Assembly (NCBI GenBank): GCA_965222175.1 | Contig: OZ244938.1 | Coordinates: 3,162,001 to 3,226,000, forward strand | Direction: 5' to 3' | DNA: 64,000 bases | Source: NORP240 sp965222175 | GTDB taxonomy: Bacteria; Pseudomonadota; Gammaproteobacteria; Pseudomonadales; Pseudohongiellaceae | Program-made: the position numbers and the translations under genes | Notes under the pieces: model-generated | Databases searched by the model: none | What the model was told of the DNA's origin: nothing | The model's input: the letters and a program-made list of their open reading frames with translations, nothing else | Part shown: piece by piece, positions 1 to 8,757 of the stretch | Layout of the letters: every line of letters begins with the position of its first letter | How positions within the stretch are numbered: position 1 is the stretch's first letter

Positions 1-695
1 GTCTGGGCCCGGCCGCGGATGACCCCGCCGTGCAGGCAGACGTCGCGCGCTATGTGTCCGTATTCGGCGCCAGCCGACTGATCGTCGGCACACCCTATCC
101 AGGCACCTTTATGGTCGATCGTCAGGGCAGGGTAACGTCGCGATTCTTCGAAGAGTTTTACCGCGAGCGCAATACCACCACCAATGTCATGCTGAAGCTG
201 GGCGTGGGCGTGTCTCCGATTGCCGCGGTGGAAGGATCGACGGCACACCTGCGGTTCACCGCCTATCCGAGCAACTCGACGGTGACGGTGGGCAGTCGCT
301 TTTCCCTTGCCCTGGAAGTGGAGCCGGCGGACAACATGCACGTCTATGCCCCCGGCGCGGAGCAGAATGGCTACCGGGTGATCGGCTTCGACCTCGAGCC
401 CACACCGTTGGCACGCTTCGAACCGGTAGCCTATCCGCCGTCGGAAATTTACCATTTCGAGCCCCTGGACGAGTATGTCCCGGTCTACCAGGAGCGCTTT
501 ACGCTGTTGCAGGAAGTCGTCATGGATGCATCGGAGGACGCAGAAGCGGCCATGGCCGAGCTGGACGCCCTGACGTTGAGCGGCACGCTGCAGTATCAGG
601 CCTGTGATGACGCAATCTGCTACCTTCCGCAGTCGATCCCGGTATCCTTCACCCTGGATCTCGAATCACCGGATCGCCAGCGCGCCGCGCGCTGA
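1..695 (+). CDS. Redoxin-like protein with DsbD-N-like C-terminal domain (5' partial)
   Basis: The frame is open from base 3, so the gene begins before the window; the visible part is about 230 residues. The first ~55 residues look like the end of an AhpC/TSA-type thioredoxin fold, with a 'GTPYPGTFMVDRQGRV' strand typical of redoxin domains. The remainder resembles the DsbD N-terminal domain and ends in a pair of cysteines, 'ACDDAICYLPQ', as in the DsbD-alpha redox pair. A role in extracytoplasmic thiol-disulfide exchange is inferred. The catalytic part of the redoxin domain lies outside the window and cannot be checked. Confidence 0.75.
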   Translation, partial: LGPAADDPAVQADVARYVSVFGASRLIVGTPYPGTFMVDRQGRVTSRFFEEFYRERNTTTNVMLKLGVGVSPIAAVEGSTAHLRFTAYPSNSTVTVGSRFSLALEVEPADNMHVYAPGAEQNGYRVIGFDLEPTPLARFEPVAYPPSEIYHFEPLDEYVPVYQERFTLLQEVVMDASEDAEAAMAELDALTLSGTLQYQACDDAICYLPQSIPVSFTLDLESPDRQRAAR

Positions 696-1474
696 TCCGG
701 GACTCTCAATCGGCGCCGGGGTCTTCACCACTGGCGCGCCCGACCCGACCTATCGGTTGAAGTGCAAGTTCGATTGATTCACTTTCAACCTTCTTTCCAT
801 TAAAGCGCCGACCCGGCCGTTGCCGATCAATCTGTATGATTGCTGCGTAATGGAAGGATCTATATAAAATGCAATCAGTGGGAATTTTCACAAGTTAAAA
901 ACAGCCTGACAGGCTGCAACTATCCTGATGCTACTCCTGTCGAGGAACTGGACCTTGAAATATTGGCGCAAGTGCGAGCCGATGTTCAATGGGCTGAAGT
1001 TGAAGATAAGTTGGCTTTCTTGAGCGTATGCTAAACAGAGTGTCCGAAGAGAACGGAAAAAGAGCACTTCAACTGGTAAGCGAAAAGGTTGGAAAGAAGC
1101 TGTTTCTGTCAGCTTGCGCGATCTTTATCGGGATGCGGAAGAATCGTCGGAACTGACTATCTCGCGATTCGAAGACGGTTGTGAAAAGCTGCCGATGGTC
1201 AAGGAAAAATTCGGACCAGGGCAAAAACTATTGCGAGTCAACGCGGCACCCGCCCGCCTAAACAACACCTACCCCGGGAATTGTTTTGTCCAGAGTCCGG
1301 TGGGGAGCAGGTCCAGGGAGTAAGGCTGAACCATGTCAAAGTGGGAAAGTGAACGATCCTGAACGTTATCGGTACTGACAGGCATCGACCCCTGCCCGGA
1401 ACACTCCACCCAGGGCCACAGCTCGGCGCACCGTAGAGCGCTTGATACTGCGGGATAACAAGGTATCCAGAAAT
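696..1474. other. Long intergenic stretch, possible decayed gene
   Basis: No convincing gene lies in this ~780 bp. Two short plus-strand frames (840-1034, and an open frame around 1039-1323 containing 'KRKGWKEAVSV') have protein-like composition. They lack a good start and ribosome site and lie in different frames, so they may be remnants of one small gene such as an antitoxin. I could not recognise a family. Confidence 0.3.
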
Positions 1475-1505
1475 AAAAAAGCCCGGTCAGAGACCGGGCT
1501 TTTTT
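1475..1505. terminator. Bidirectional rho-independent terminator
   Basis: Perfect stem GCCCGGTC/GACCGGGC with a short AGA loop, flanked by an A-run on the left and a T-run on the right, so it can end transcription from either side. It lies 18 bp beyond the stop of the minus-strand cytochrome c/PHM-like gene, which it most likely terminates. Confidence 0.9.
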
Positions 1506-1522
1506 GCAGGGCGCAGAGCAGT

Positions 1523-3217
1523 CTACTGGTCGACGTACTTGTATTGCATGGCGCCAAAGAACATTTCATCCCAGCTTTCGTTGCCCCAGTCCACGGCCCG
1601 GGACGGATCCGGGTTGGCGGGGTTCTGGGGTGAGTTATCGAAGGCACCCACCGCAGTGATGACAGTGCCCGCCGGGATAAATTTCGGTTCCTCGTAGGTA
1701 TAACTGAGCTGCCAGTTGTAGTTGTACCTGGCGATATTGATCAGCTCCTCGCGACGGCCATCGGGATAATCCGCATAGAAGCGCATGTACTTGCCACGGA
1801 AATGCATGTGCGGCAGAAAGCTGTGCATGTGCGCATCCCTGGGAATAGTGATGCTCCGGGTCTGTTCGAAATTCGGGTCATAGGGCGGAATGGTGGTCCA
1901 GTTGAACGGAAAAATACAGGCGCACTGGCCGTTCATCCGCTCTTCGGGTACTTCGTCCTTAGCGTACCACCAGACACCTACTTTGCTGTTGTCAGTGGTT
2001 TCCCGACCGTTGGGCGTGTAGTGCATATTCAGGTGCAACACCGAACCGGCCTTGACCAGGCCACCGGTATTTTCCGGCATGGCCCGCGGTGTGCCACCGG
2101 GTACGTAGGCCGTGATACTGGCTTTGTCAGGATTCGGATCGCCACCGAGAAAACCACGGCCTTCCTCACCCGGGAAGTCCAGCCGGTTTACCGTATGGTG
2201 AAGAACAGAGCGATCGCCGGCAATGATCTGACTGGCTTTCAGCCAGCGGTCTTCCGGCATGTCGAAGACCACTTCCACGTTGGTGAACACGCCGTTACCG
2301 GTGGCCGGCACGGTGGTGGCGGGAATGTCGAGTATCAGGTCAGGCTCGCCGAACGCCCACCTGGTCTCCGGCCAGGTCAGTTCGGTGAGTGGATCGCTGT
2401 CGCCATCTCGCGGCGCACCGGCTTCTACCCAGGCGATAATATTGCGAACGTCCTGGTCGTCCACCAGGCGATCATTGATGAATTCGCCGATATGCCCATC
2501 GATCTGCCCCGGGGGCATACGACGGGTCATCAGGACTTCGCGAATCATCGGTGACCAGCCCTGGACCATGGTATGGCTGTCCATGGCAAATGGCGCCACT
2601 CCCCCTTCCCGATGACAGCTGGCACATTGTTCGGCCAGCACCGGCGCCACATCCCTGGCATAGGACACTACCGGTTGCGTCGGGTAATTGACCGGCGCGC
2701 CGCTGGTTGCCAGCAGCGGGGTACTGACTTCGTTGCCGGTCAGTATGTCGTCTATTGCTGCCCTGGCGCCCTCGACACTGCCGCGGTATTGCACCTCAAA
2801 GGATTTGGGATCATAAAGCAGGACTTCGCCGGTCCGTTCGATGCCCAGTGCCTGGGAAACAACCCGGGCATCGTCCATCAGCACCGGTATGCCCTCAATA
2901 CCCCAGCCAACAACCTGCTCACGCACCGCTTCGCGGTTGTACCTGCCCATGGGATTGATCATCATGAACTCGATGCCCCGGGCCTCATACTCGGCGCGCA
3001 GCGCCTCAAAGGCCGGCACGGAGGACTCGGTTGCCGCACTGTCACTGGCATGCACCAGCAGGGCGATGGCCGCGTGATCGTCGTACCAGCTCATGCTGTG
3101 GTGATAGCCCTGCTCGTCCAGCAGGGAAAAATCGCCCACCCGCTCAGCGGCAATGCCCAGCAGGGGCATCAGTGCTGTTGCCAGCAGTGCAATTCTGAAA
3201 AAGGCTAATTTCTTCAA
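1523..3217 (-). CDS. Exported redoxin-like / monohaem cytochrome c / PHM-like copper monooxygenase protein
   Basis: 564 aa with a signal peptide (residues 1-23). Residues ~25-160 form an AhpC/TSA-like thioredoxin fold, but the expected peroxidatic Cys position reads 'HASDSAATESSVP' and has no cysteine. Residues 198-202 are CASCH, a c-type haem site followed by 'REGGVAPF'. The rest resembles the copper type II ascorbate-dependent monooxygenase (PHM/DBM) fold, with His-rich segments 'VLHHTVNRLDF', 'HLNMHYTPNGR' and 'HMHSFLPHMHFRGKYM' as likely copper ligands. A periplasmic redox enzyme of unknown substrate is inferred. It follows the 3265-4242 gene after 47 bp, so the two are probably cotranscribed, and it ends at a strong terminator. 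A paralogue sharing the haem and His motifs lies at 30850. Confidence 0.85.
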   Translation of the reverse strand: MKKLAFFRIALLATALMPLLGIAAERVGDFSLLDEQGYHHSMSWYDDHAAIALLVHASDSAATESSVPAFEALRAEYEARGIEFMMINPMGRYNREAVREQVVGWGIEGIPVLMDDARVVSQALGIERTGEVLLYDPKSFEVQYRGSVEGARAAIDDILTGNEVSTPLLATSGAPVNYPTQPVVSYARDVAPVLAEQCASCHREGGVAPFAMDSHTMVQGWSPMIREVLMTRRMPPGQIDGHIGEFINDRLVDDQDVRNIIAWVEAGAPRDGDSDPLTELTWPETRWAFGEPDLILDIPATTVPATGNGVFTNVEVVFDMPEDRWLKASQIIAGDRSVLHHTVNRLDFPGEEGRGFLGGDPNPDKASITAYVPGGTPRAMPENTGGLVKAGSVLHLNMHYTPNGRETTDNSKVGVWWYAKDEVPEERMNGQCACIFPFNWTTIPPYDPNFEQTRSITIPRDAHMHSFLPHMHFRGKYMRFYADYPDGRREELINIARYNYNWQLSYTYEEPKFIPAGTVITAVGAFDNSPQNPANPDPSRAVDWGNESWDEMFFGAMQYKYVDQ

Positions 3218-3264
3218 TGTTCTCTCCTTTAATGAGCGTTCAGTGAGCGTCTCTTGTTCAGCGT

Positions 3265-4242
3265 CTAGTGTGCTTCCAGTTGTTCCTGAACCCGCGCGCC
3301 GCGCAGGATGTTAACCATGCCATAGTTACCTTCATGGCAGGCATATTCATAGACCTGCCCCGCCACCTTGAACAGGGGAATCAGGCCGACAATCCTGTCA
3401 GTAAAGGTTGCTGGATCGTCGATGGTGAATTCGTAGTCAATCCGGTCGTCAGCGACCCGGGTAAATTTCTCGGTCAGGTGCTTGTTCTCGGAACTTCCCA
3501 GCGCCAAGAATGAATTAGTGAGACCGTTGAAGTTGCGGGTTTCCACCACCAGGGACTCACCATCCCAATAGCCGCGGGAGTCACCGGACCAGAAGCCCAG
3601 TTCCCACGGGGCAAAAGGCCGATCATCAAGAGGCACGATTCGGGCATCATGGACCATCTCCGTGATGATCACCACGTGGTCTTTGTTCTGAATGATCTGC
3701 AGGTTGTTGTTGTAGAAACTGGGGGTCACCGGCGGGCCGGCATTGAAGCCTACCAGGCAGCGGTCAGACAGCGGGCGGTCTTCTGGCCCGTCCGTACCAA
3801 AATTTGCCCCGATAGCGTTGCGAACCGGTCGGGCCGGTGGCCTGCCGGGTTCATTCCGCAACGCAGTTTCCTGCAGCGAAGGCAACCTGCCGTTTTCCGG
3901 ATAAATGATGTGTGAGGTGAGCCGGCCTCTGCCGAGACCCGCACTTTCAATCCAGAAGTCATTATAGGCTTCATCAACCCCGGTGCCCGGTATCGCCGCG
4001 TCAGAAGCCGCATCGCTGGCCGCCGATCTGGCCTGTAGCTGCGCTATCTCCTCGTCGGTCAAATACTGCCTGGACCCGTACTGTGCAGGTCGCAGCATCG
4101 GTGTGTCTGAAGAAAAATTCCAGACGCCCTGCAGATCCGGCAGCCCCCATTCTGTTCTTGGGGCGTTGTAGCTGTCCGCCGCGGAGACCAGACCGGGAAT
4201 CAGCAGGAGCACGGCGTATTGCATCAGGTATCGGGCGTTCAC
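3265..4242 (-). CDS. Secreted protein of unknown function
   Basis: 325 aa read from a GTG start at 4242; an ATG six codons further in ('MQYAVLLLIPGLVSAAD') is an equally plausible start. The N-terminus is a signal peptide. The mature protein begins 'WGLPDLQGVWNFSSDTPMLRP', a segment I associate with uncharacterised exported proteins of proteobacteria and acidobacteria that often sit beside cytochrome c or amidohydrolase genes. No catalytic motif was recognised. It is the first gene of a two-gene minus-strand unit with the cytochrome/PHM-like protein, suggesting a shared periplasmic task. Confidence 0.75.
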   Translation of the reverse strand: MNARYLMQYAVLLLIPGLVSAADSYNAPRTEWGLPDLQGVWNFSSDTPMLRPAQYGSRQYLTDEEIAQLQARSAASDAASDAAIPGTGVDEAYNDFWIESAGLGRGRLTSHIIYPENGRLPSLQETALRNEPGRPPARPVRNAIGANFGTDGPEDRPLSDRCLVGFNAGPPVTPSFYNNNLQIIQNKDHVVIITEMVHDARIVPLDDRPFAPWELGFWSGDSRGYWDGESLVVETRNFNGLTNSFLALGSSENKHLTEKFTRVADDRIDYEFTIDDPATFTDRIVGLIPLFKVAGQVYEYACHEGNYGMVNILRGARVQEQLEAH

Positions 4243-4644
4243 GTGGTTACTCTGCTGTTGGTTAAGATCTTGATTAAGATTCTGGTTTTGGAATAGCCGG
4301 ACAGGTCCATCCCACGGCTATTGCGGCTGAGCGTAGCTTGCGCCCCTATCTCTTTGATTAAAACAGGAAAGTGGTCATGGGGTCCACTGGAATCTGCTCA
4401 TTTGCAAGACTGATCATTCAGTACAGTCTATCAGGGCAGCCTGTTACTGCGGCTGCAGTGCCGGCAGGACACCGCCGCCCCGTGCATCGACCAGGCCCCA
4501 GCCCACAGACTCCTTTCTGCCATATTTCATCGGCGCATTGCCTCGACGATTGCCAATTGACGCCTTGTTGTCTCGTTAAAGTTCGCAGTGTGGACCAGTC
4601 CACGCGCGCAACCTTACCGGACACTACAAGGAACGAAACCCGCC
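4243..4644. promoter_or_regulatory. Divergent intergenic region
   Basis: About 400 bp between two divergent units, so both promoters should lie here. Around 4258-4283 there is a short imperfect direct repeat of TTRRTTAAGATY. No operator or RNA motif was recognised and the frames within are not supported as genes. Confidence 0.4.
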
Positions 4645-6804
4645 ATGATCAATCTGCGCCACCTGTTGCCTCCCTGTACTTTCTACGCCCCGTTCATTTT
4701 TCTGCTGCTGATCGCCATACCTGGCTCCCTGCTGGCCAACGGTGACGATGTGACCAGCGGCGAGTTACATCTGATTGGTGCTTCCGGCGCCGTCGATCCT
4801 GCCCTGTTGAAAGACACTGGTATCGATGTGCGCGTGAGCGGCATGATTGCCCGGGTCACAATCCGCCAGACGTTCCAGAACCTGCACAGCGAATGGGTGG
4901 AGGGCGAATACGTGTTTCCGCTCTCGCCAGACAGCGCTGTGGACTACATGGCCATGAAGATCGGCGAACGGGTCATCATCGGCGAGGTTCGCGAGAAGCA
5001 GGAAGCAGAACGGCGGTATGCACAAGCCAAGGCTGAAGGCCGGAAAGCCAGTCTGGTTACCCAGCAGCGCACCAACCTGTTCACCAACCGGGTGGCGAAT
5101 ATCGCGCCGGGCGAGTTCATCATGGTGGAGCTGCGCTACGTGGAAACACTGCGCTATGACCAGGGGCGTTTCAGCCTGCGCCTGCCCACCACGATCACGC
5201 CACGCTATATCCCGGGTAACGCGTTCGCCAATTACCGGCATACCGATTTCCAGGCGCCGGCCACGCAGTCCAGCGGCTGGGCGCTGCCAACCGACGAGGT
5301 GCCGGACGCTCACCTGATCAGCCCGCCCATGGTGCCCACCTCACTCGCCGCCCCGTTGACGCTGACCGCCACCATCGATGCCGGTGTATCCCTGACAGAG
5401 GTCGAGAGTCTCTATCACGAGGCCACGGTGGCCGAAAGCAACGGCGTGTATGAACTGACTCTTGGGCCGGGCGCGGCGCTGACCCGCGATGTCGAGCTGC
5501 AGTGGACGCCCCGCACCGGCCGCGCACCGGTGGCCGCGCTGTTCCAGGAGCAGGTCGAAGGGCAGGACTATCTGCTGCTGATGCTGATGCCGCCGCAGCA
5601 ACTGGGTGAGTACCAGTCGCTGCCGCGGGAGGCCGTGTACATCATCGATACCTCCGGTTCCATGGGCGGTGTTGCCATCGCCCAGGCCAGGGAGGCACTG
5701 TTGGACGGGCTGGGTCGGCTGTCACCCCGTGACCGCTTCAACGTAATCGAATTCAACAACACGTTCAGCGCCCTGTGGCCGGCGGCCGTGTCCGCCAGTA
5801 CCGCCAATATCGACCAGGCCAGTCGTTTCGTGCAGGCCCTGGATGCCGGCGGCGGCACCAACATGGCGCCCGCGCTGCAATTTGCGCTGTCCACTGCGGC
5901 GCCCGAAGGCTTTGTGCGGCAGGTGGTGTTCATCACCGATGGCAGCGTGGGCAACGAGGCTGCCCTGCTTGGCCTCATTGAATCCCGGCGGGGCGACAGC
6001 CGTGTATTCACAGTGGGGATCGGCTCGGCGCCTAACAGTCTCTTCATGAAAAAGGCGGCCCAGGCGGGCCGCGGGAGTTTCACCTATATCTCCGCACAGG
6101 CGGAGGTCAACCGCAGGATGAGCGACCTGTTCCACAAGCTTGAGAACCCTGTAGTCACCGATATTCAGTGGGACTTCGACGGCCAGCCGGTGGAGGTGTT
6201 GCCCCGCCGGGCACCGGACCTGTATGCCGGCGAGCCCCTGGTACTGACCGCGAGGCTTGACGGTGTCAGCCCCGATACACTGACCATCCGCGGCATGGCG
6301 AACGGCAGCGCCTTCAGCCAGCAGATGGACCTGCAGCAGGGCCGCCCGGCAGCGTCGATCAGCAAGCTGTGGGCGCGCCGCAAACTGGCAAGCCTGTACG
6401 AGCATGAGCGTGCCGTCGCACCGGGATTGCCGGAACTGGCAGCCACCGTGAAACAGGACATCATTCAACTGGCGCTGGAGCACCAGCTGATGTCGCGCTA
6501 CACCAGCTTCATTGCCATCGAAGACCGGATTTCGCGGCCGCCAGAGTGGATGCTGACCCGGCAGGTTGCCCCCAGCGCAATGCCGGCGGGCAACACCATG
6601 CGCTGGCCCGGCCTGCAGCGCCCCACCAACGCCAATCCGCTGCCGCCGGGCCTCGTGGCCAACGCCCCGGTGTCCGTACCCATGCCCCAGGGTGCGCTGG
6701 GAGTCGGCCTGGCGTGGTGGCTCGCCCTGCTGAGCGTGGTCGGGCTGCTGATAGTCAACGCGCGCTACCTGCGACTGCGCTATCGGCTGCTGGCGCAACC
6801 ATGA
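4645..6804 (+). CDS. Marine proteobacterial sortase target protein (VIT + VWA domains)
   Basis: 719 aa from ATG 4645, which begins a good signal peptide ending near 'GSLLANG'; the open frame extends upstream without a sensible start. The N-terminal ~190 residues are a VIT domain ('FQNLHSEWVEGEYVFPL', 'EKQEAERRYAQAKAEG'). A von Willebrand A domain follows with the MIDAS motif 'DTSGSMGG'. The C-terminus has a Pro-rich stretch, 'MPQGALG', a hydrophobic helix and an Arg-rich tail, the layout of a sortase sorting signal. Its stop overlaps the sortase start (ATGA). This pairing is the known one-target marine proteobacterial sortase system. Anchoring to the cell surface is inferred; the exact cleavage motif is uncertain. 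Confidence 0.92.
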   Translation: MINLRHLLPPCTFYAPFIFLLLIAIPGSLLANGDDVTSGELHLIGASGAVDPALLKDTGIDVRVSGMIARVTIRQTFQNLHSEWVEGEYVFPLSPDSAVDYMAMKIGERVIIGEVREKQEAERRYAQAKAEGRKASLVTQQRTNLFTNRVANIAPGEFIMVELRYVETLRYDQGRFSLRLPTTITPRYIPGNAFANYRHTDFQAPATQSSGWALPTDEVPDAHLISPPMVPTSLAAPLTLTATIDAGVSLTEVESLYHEATVAESNGVYELTLGPGAALTRDVELQWTPRTGRAPVAALFQEQVEGQDYLLLMLMPPQQLGEYQSLPREAVYIIDTSGSMGGVAIAQAREALLDGLGRLSPRDRFNVIEFNNTFSALWPAAVSASTANIDQASRFVQALDAGGGTNMAPALQFALSTAAPEGFVRQVVFITDGSVGNEAALLGLIESRRGDSRVFTVGIGSAPNSLFMKKAAQAGRGSFTYISAQAEVNRRMSDLFHKLENPVVTDIQWDFDGQPVEVLPRRAPDLYAGEPLVLTARLDGVSPDTLTIRGMANGSAFSQQMDLQQGRPAASISKLWARRKLASLYEHERAVAPGLPELAATVKQDIIQLALEHQLMSRYTSFIAIEDRISRPPEWMLTRQVAPSAMPAGNTMRWPGLQRPTNANPLPPGLVANAPVSVPMPQGALGVGLAWWLALLSVVGLLIVNARYLRLRYRLLAQP

Positions 6805-7376
6805 ACACCCGGCGACGACACTGGCTGAGGCTGGGCTGCAGTCTGCTGCTGCTGGCGTCGGCGCTCACCTATGGCGGCCAGGCAGCCTACCTGTCGGCCA
6901 AGGCACAGCTTGCCCAGGTGTTGCTGAAGCTGGCCTGGGAGCGCAGCCAGGCCAGCGACGCGCCGATCAGGCCCTGGCCCTGGGCCGACACCCACGCCGC
7001 CGCACTGCTCGACATTCCGCGGCTCGGCGTGAGGCAGGTGGTACTGGACAGTCACAGTGGCGAAGCCATGGCGTTCGGACCCGGCCTGGTGACCGTGGGT
7101 GACAGCCATGTTCTGGGCGGCCATCGCGACAGCCATCTGCAGTTTCTTGAGCACATCGAGTCGGGCGATACACTGCACTTCACGACGGCGGATGGCAACA
7201 CCACCAGCTACGTTATCGAGCAGCTGCAGATTGTAAATACGATCACCAGTCCGCAGTACACCCCGGCGCCGCAGTCGCTGACATTGATCACTTGCTATCC
7301 CTTCAATGCGCTGGGCACAGGCGGTCCTCTACGTCTCGTCGTGGTCGCCTATCCCCGTGACGGGCGTACGAGTTGA
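6801..7376 (+). CDS. Class GN (marine proteobacterial) sortase
   Basis: 191 aa starting at the ATG that overlaps the previous stop; the upstream continuation of the frame is a shadow. An N-terminal membrane anchor (residues ~11-25) precedes the sortase domain. The catalytic triad is visible: His108 in 'LGGHRDSH', Cys165 in 'TLITCYPF' and Arg178 in 'GPLRLVVVAY'. Sortases are transpeptidases that cleave a sorting signal in a partner protein, here almost certainly the overlapping VIT/VWA protein. The length is normal for this class. Translational coupling via ATGA implies stoichiometric co-expression. Confidence 0.93.
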   Translation: MNTRRRHWLRLGCSLLLLASALTYGGQAAYLSAKAQLAQVLLKLAWERSQASDAPIRPWPWADTHAAALLDIPRLGVRQVVLDSHSGEAMAFGPGLVTVGDSHVLGGHRDSHLQFLEHIESGDTLHFTTADGNTTSYVIEQLQIVNTITSPQYTPAPQSLTLITCYPFNALGTGGPLRLVVVAYPRDGRTS

Positions 7377-7416
7377 GCACATGCAGTGACAATGACTTAC
7401 CCGACTCTTACCCTCT

Positions 7417-7471
7417 TCTCGCCCGTCTCTCGCCCGTCTCTCACTAGCCTCTCACCAGCCTCTCACCAGCC
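7417..7471. repeat. Five 11-bp tandem repeats
   Basis: Five consecutive 11-mers: TCTCGCCCGTC twice, TCTCACTAGCC once, then TCTCACCAGCC twice. They lie 40 bp after the sortase stop in a gene-free gap. The spacing is close to one DNA helical turn. Confidence 0.85.
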
Positions 7472-7527
7472 AGTGCAGCCTATGCGTGCGCATGGACACT
7501 CAACAAAGAACTTCTGACTGAGTATAG

Positions 7528-7549
7528 AAAAAAGGGGCCGAAGCCCCCG
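7528..7549 (-). terminator. UUCG-tetraloop terminator of the PadR operon
   Basis: Read on the minus strand: GGGGC-TTCG-GCCCC followed by TTTTTT, a textbook intrinsic terminator with a stable UUCG loop. It lies 18 bp beyond the stop of the 7567-8307 gene. Confidence 0.92.
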
Positions 7550-7566
7550 TGGGTTTTGTCGATCAG

Positions 7567-8307
7567 TCAACAAGTCGTGCTGGACCTCAAATTTTTCCAA
7601 GGATCGTAAAGGCGCCAGGTCACTGCTGCCAACAACAGCGTTATGGCGATCTGCATATAATTCTGCAGGTCATGATCACCCCTGATACTTCTTGGCAGGA
7701 ACGAATAGCCCCAGTTGATATGCAAAGCGCCATTGACAGCATCTGTTGGCCAGTTGAGGGTATAGGCCCATCCGGAACCGAGTACGGTCAGTGTTATGAT
7801 TCCCAGGAGCGGCCATAGCGGGGCTACCATGCGTTGCCTGGCAAAAACAACGGTTGCGATGACCAGGGACGGAACCATCAGATAGCAGTTGAAAAACAAC
7901 AGGCCTTCAACAAGGAATTTATCCAGGAATGCTATATCAGTACCTGCCGACATGGTGCTGAACCAGGTTCTGGTGCTGCCGAGGTAGAACAGCAATGATG
8001 CGAATAGCCCCAGAGATGCCAGTGCGGCCAGTGTCGGCCCGATCAGATAAAAAATCTTTGGGTATCGGGAGGTAAACGATCGCAGTTCGGGCCTATTCAA
8101 GAACTGGTTTACCAGTGATTGTTCATCTCCCAAAGCCATACTGGCGTTTAGCTCAGCTTCGCGTTCGGGTACGCCGTCCGCCAGTGCCTTGTTCTTCAGA
8201 TCGAGACCATGCTCCTTAAGTTCGCGAATTGTCCGATCAATGTATTTTGGTGCCATGCCACCCTTAAGAAGCTGGTACCTGATATTCTTCCAGTTCAATT
8301 CAGACAT
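7567..8307 (-). CDS. Membrane protein partner of PadR regulator
   Basis: 246 aa. The N-terminal ~85 residues are soluble and helical ('KYIDRTIRELKEHGLDL', 'EREAELNASMALGDE'), resembling the short helical domain found ahead of membrane segments in PadR-linked proteins. Four or five hydrophobic segments follow. It overlaps the padR-like gene by 13 bp. In this arrangement such proteins usually belong to a stress- or drug-responsive unit controlled by the PadR protein. The precise function is unknown. Confidence 0.75.
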   Translation of the reverse strand: MSELNWKNIRYQLLKGGMAPKYIDRTIRELKEHGLDLKNKALADGVPEREAELNASMALGDEQSLVNQFLNRPELRSFTSRYPKIFYLIGPTLAALASLGLFASLLFYLGSTRTWFSTMSAGTDIAFLDKFLVEGLLFFNCYLMVPSLVIATVVFARQRMVAPLWPLLGIITLTVLGSGWAYTLNWPTDAVNGALHINWGYSFLPRSIRGDHDLQNYMQIAITLLLAAVTWRLYDPWKNLRSSTTC

Positions 8308-8633
8308 TGCAGTCTCGAAACAGCTTCAACACCGTCACTGACCCGTTGCCATTCATTCTGCAGAACAGCCAGTCTTTTCCTTCCTTTTGCTGTAGCCTGG
8401 TAGTAGAGACGTGAGCGCCCTCCTACGCTACGCTCCTTCGATTTCAAATATCCCCGGGCTTCCAGGCTATGCAGGGTTGGGTAGACAACACCTTCCGCAA
8501 GCGCGATGCGATCGTTGGATATCATCTTTATCGCCCTCACTAACTCGTAACCGTACATTTCCTGGCGCCCCAGTATCCGCAATACCAGTAGCTCAGGTAC
8601 TCCTGACATGAAAGCTGCATTCGTCTTGGCCAC
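8295..8633 (-). CDS. PadR family transcriptional regulator
   Basis: 112 aa with the typical PadR winged helix: 'GVPELLVLRILGRQEMYGYELV' region, 'EGVVYPTLHSLEARGYL' recognition segment and 'GRSRLYYQATAKGRKRL' wing. The GTG start at 8633 is preceded by a GAAGGACAGGA ribosome site; an ATG at 8609 (MSGVPELL) is an alternative. It is the first gene of a two-gene operon, and an 8-bp inverted repeat 26 bp upstream is a likely autoregulatory operator. Phenolic or drug ligands are typical of the family, but the ligand here is unknown. Confidence 0.92.
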   Translation of the reverse strand: MAKTNAAFMSGVPELLVLRILGRQEMYGYELVRAIKMISNDRIALAEGVVYPTLHSLEARGYLKSKERSVGGRSRLYYQATAKGRKRLAVLQNEWQRVSDGVEAVSRLQCLN

Positions 8634-8658
8634 TATTCCTGTCCTTCTCAGTAATGAA

Positions 8659-8693
8659 ATACCTATTTGTTATAGGTATGTTGTTATAGGTAT
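8659..8693. promoter_or_regulatory. Probable PadR operator
   Basis: ATACCTAT-N5-ATAGGTAT is a perfect 8-bp inverted repeat (8659-8679). A third half-site, ATAGGTAT, lies at 8686-8693, 14 bp from the second. It sits just upstream of the PadR start, where autoregulation by this family is common. Binding is inferred from position and symmetry only. Confidence 0.65.
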
Positions 8694-8757
8694 GACCGTC
8701 CTGATTCTCAGAAGTTCCGACAATCTGGGTTCCTCCCTGTCGACCCCTGAGTCTCAC

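Noticed and set aside
1802..2554. 250-aa plus-strand open frame opposite the cytochrome/PHM-like gene
   Set aside because: Lies wholly inside a well-supported gene on the other strand; no family features.
5722..6798. 358-aa minus-strand open frame
   Set aside because: Antisense to the VIT/VWA sortase target.
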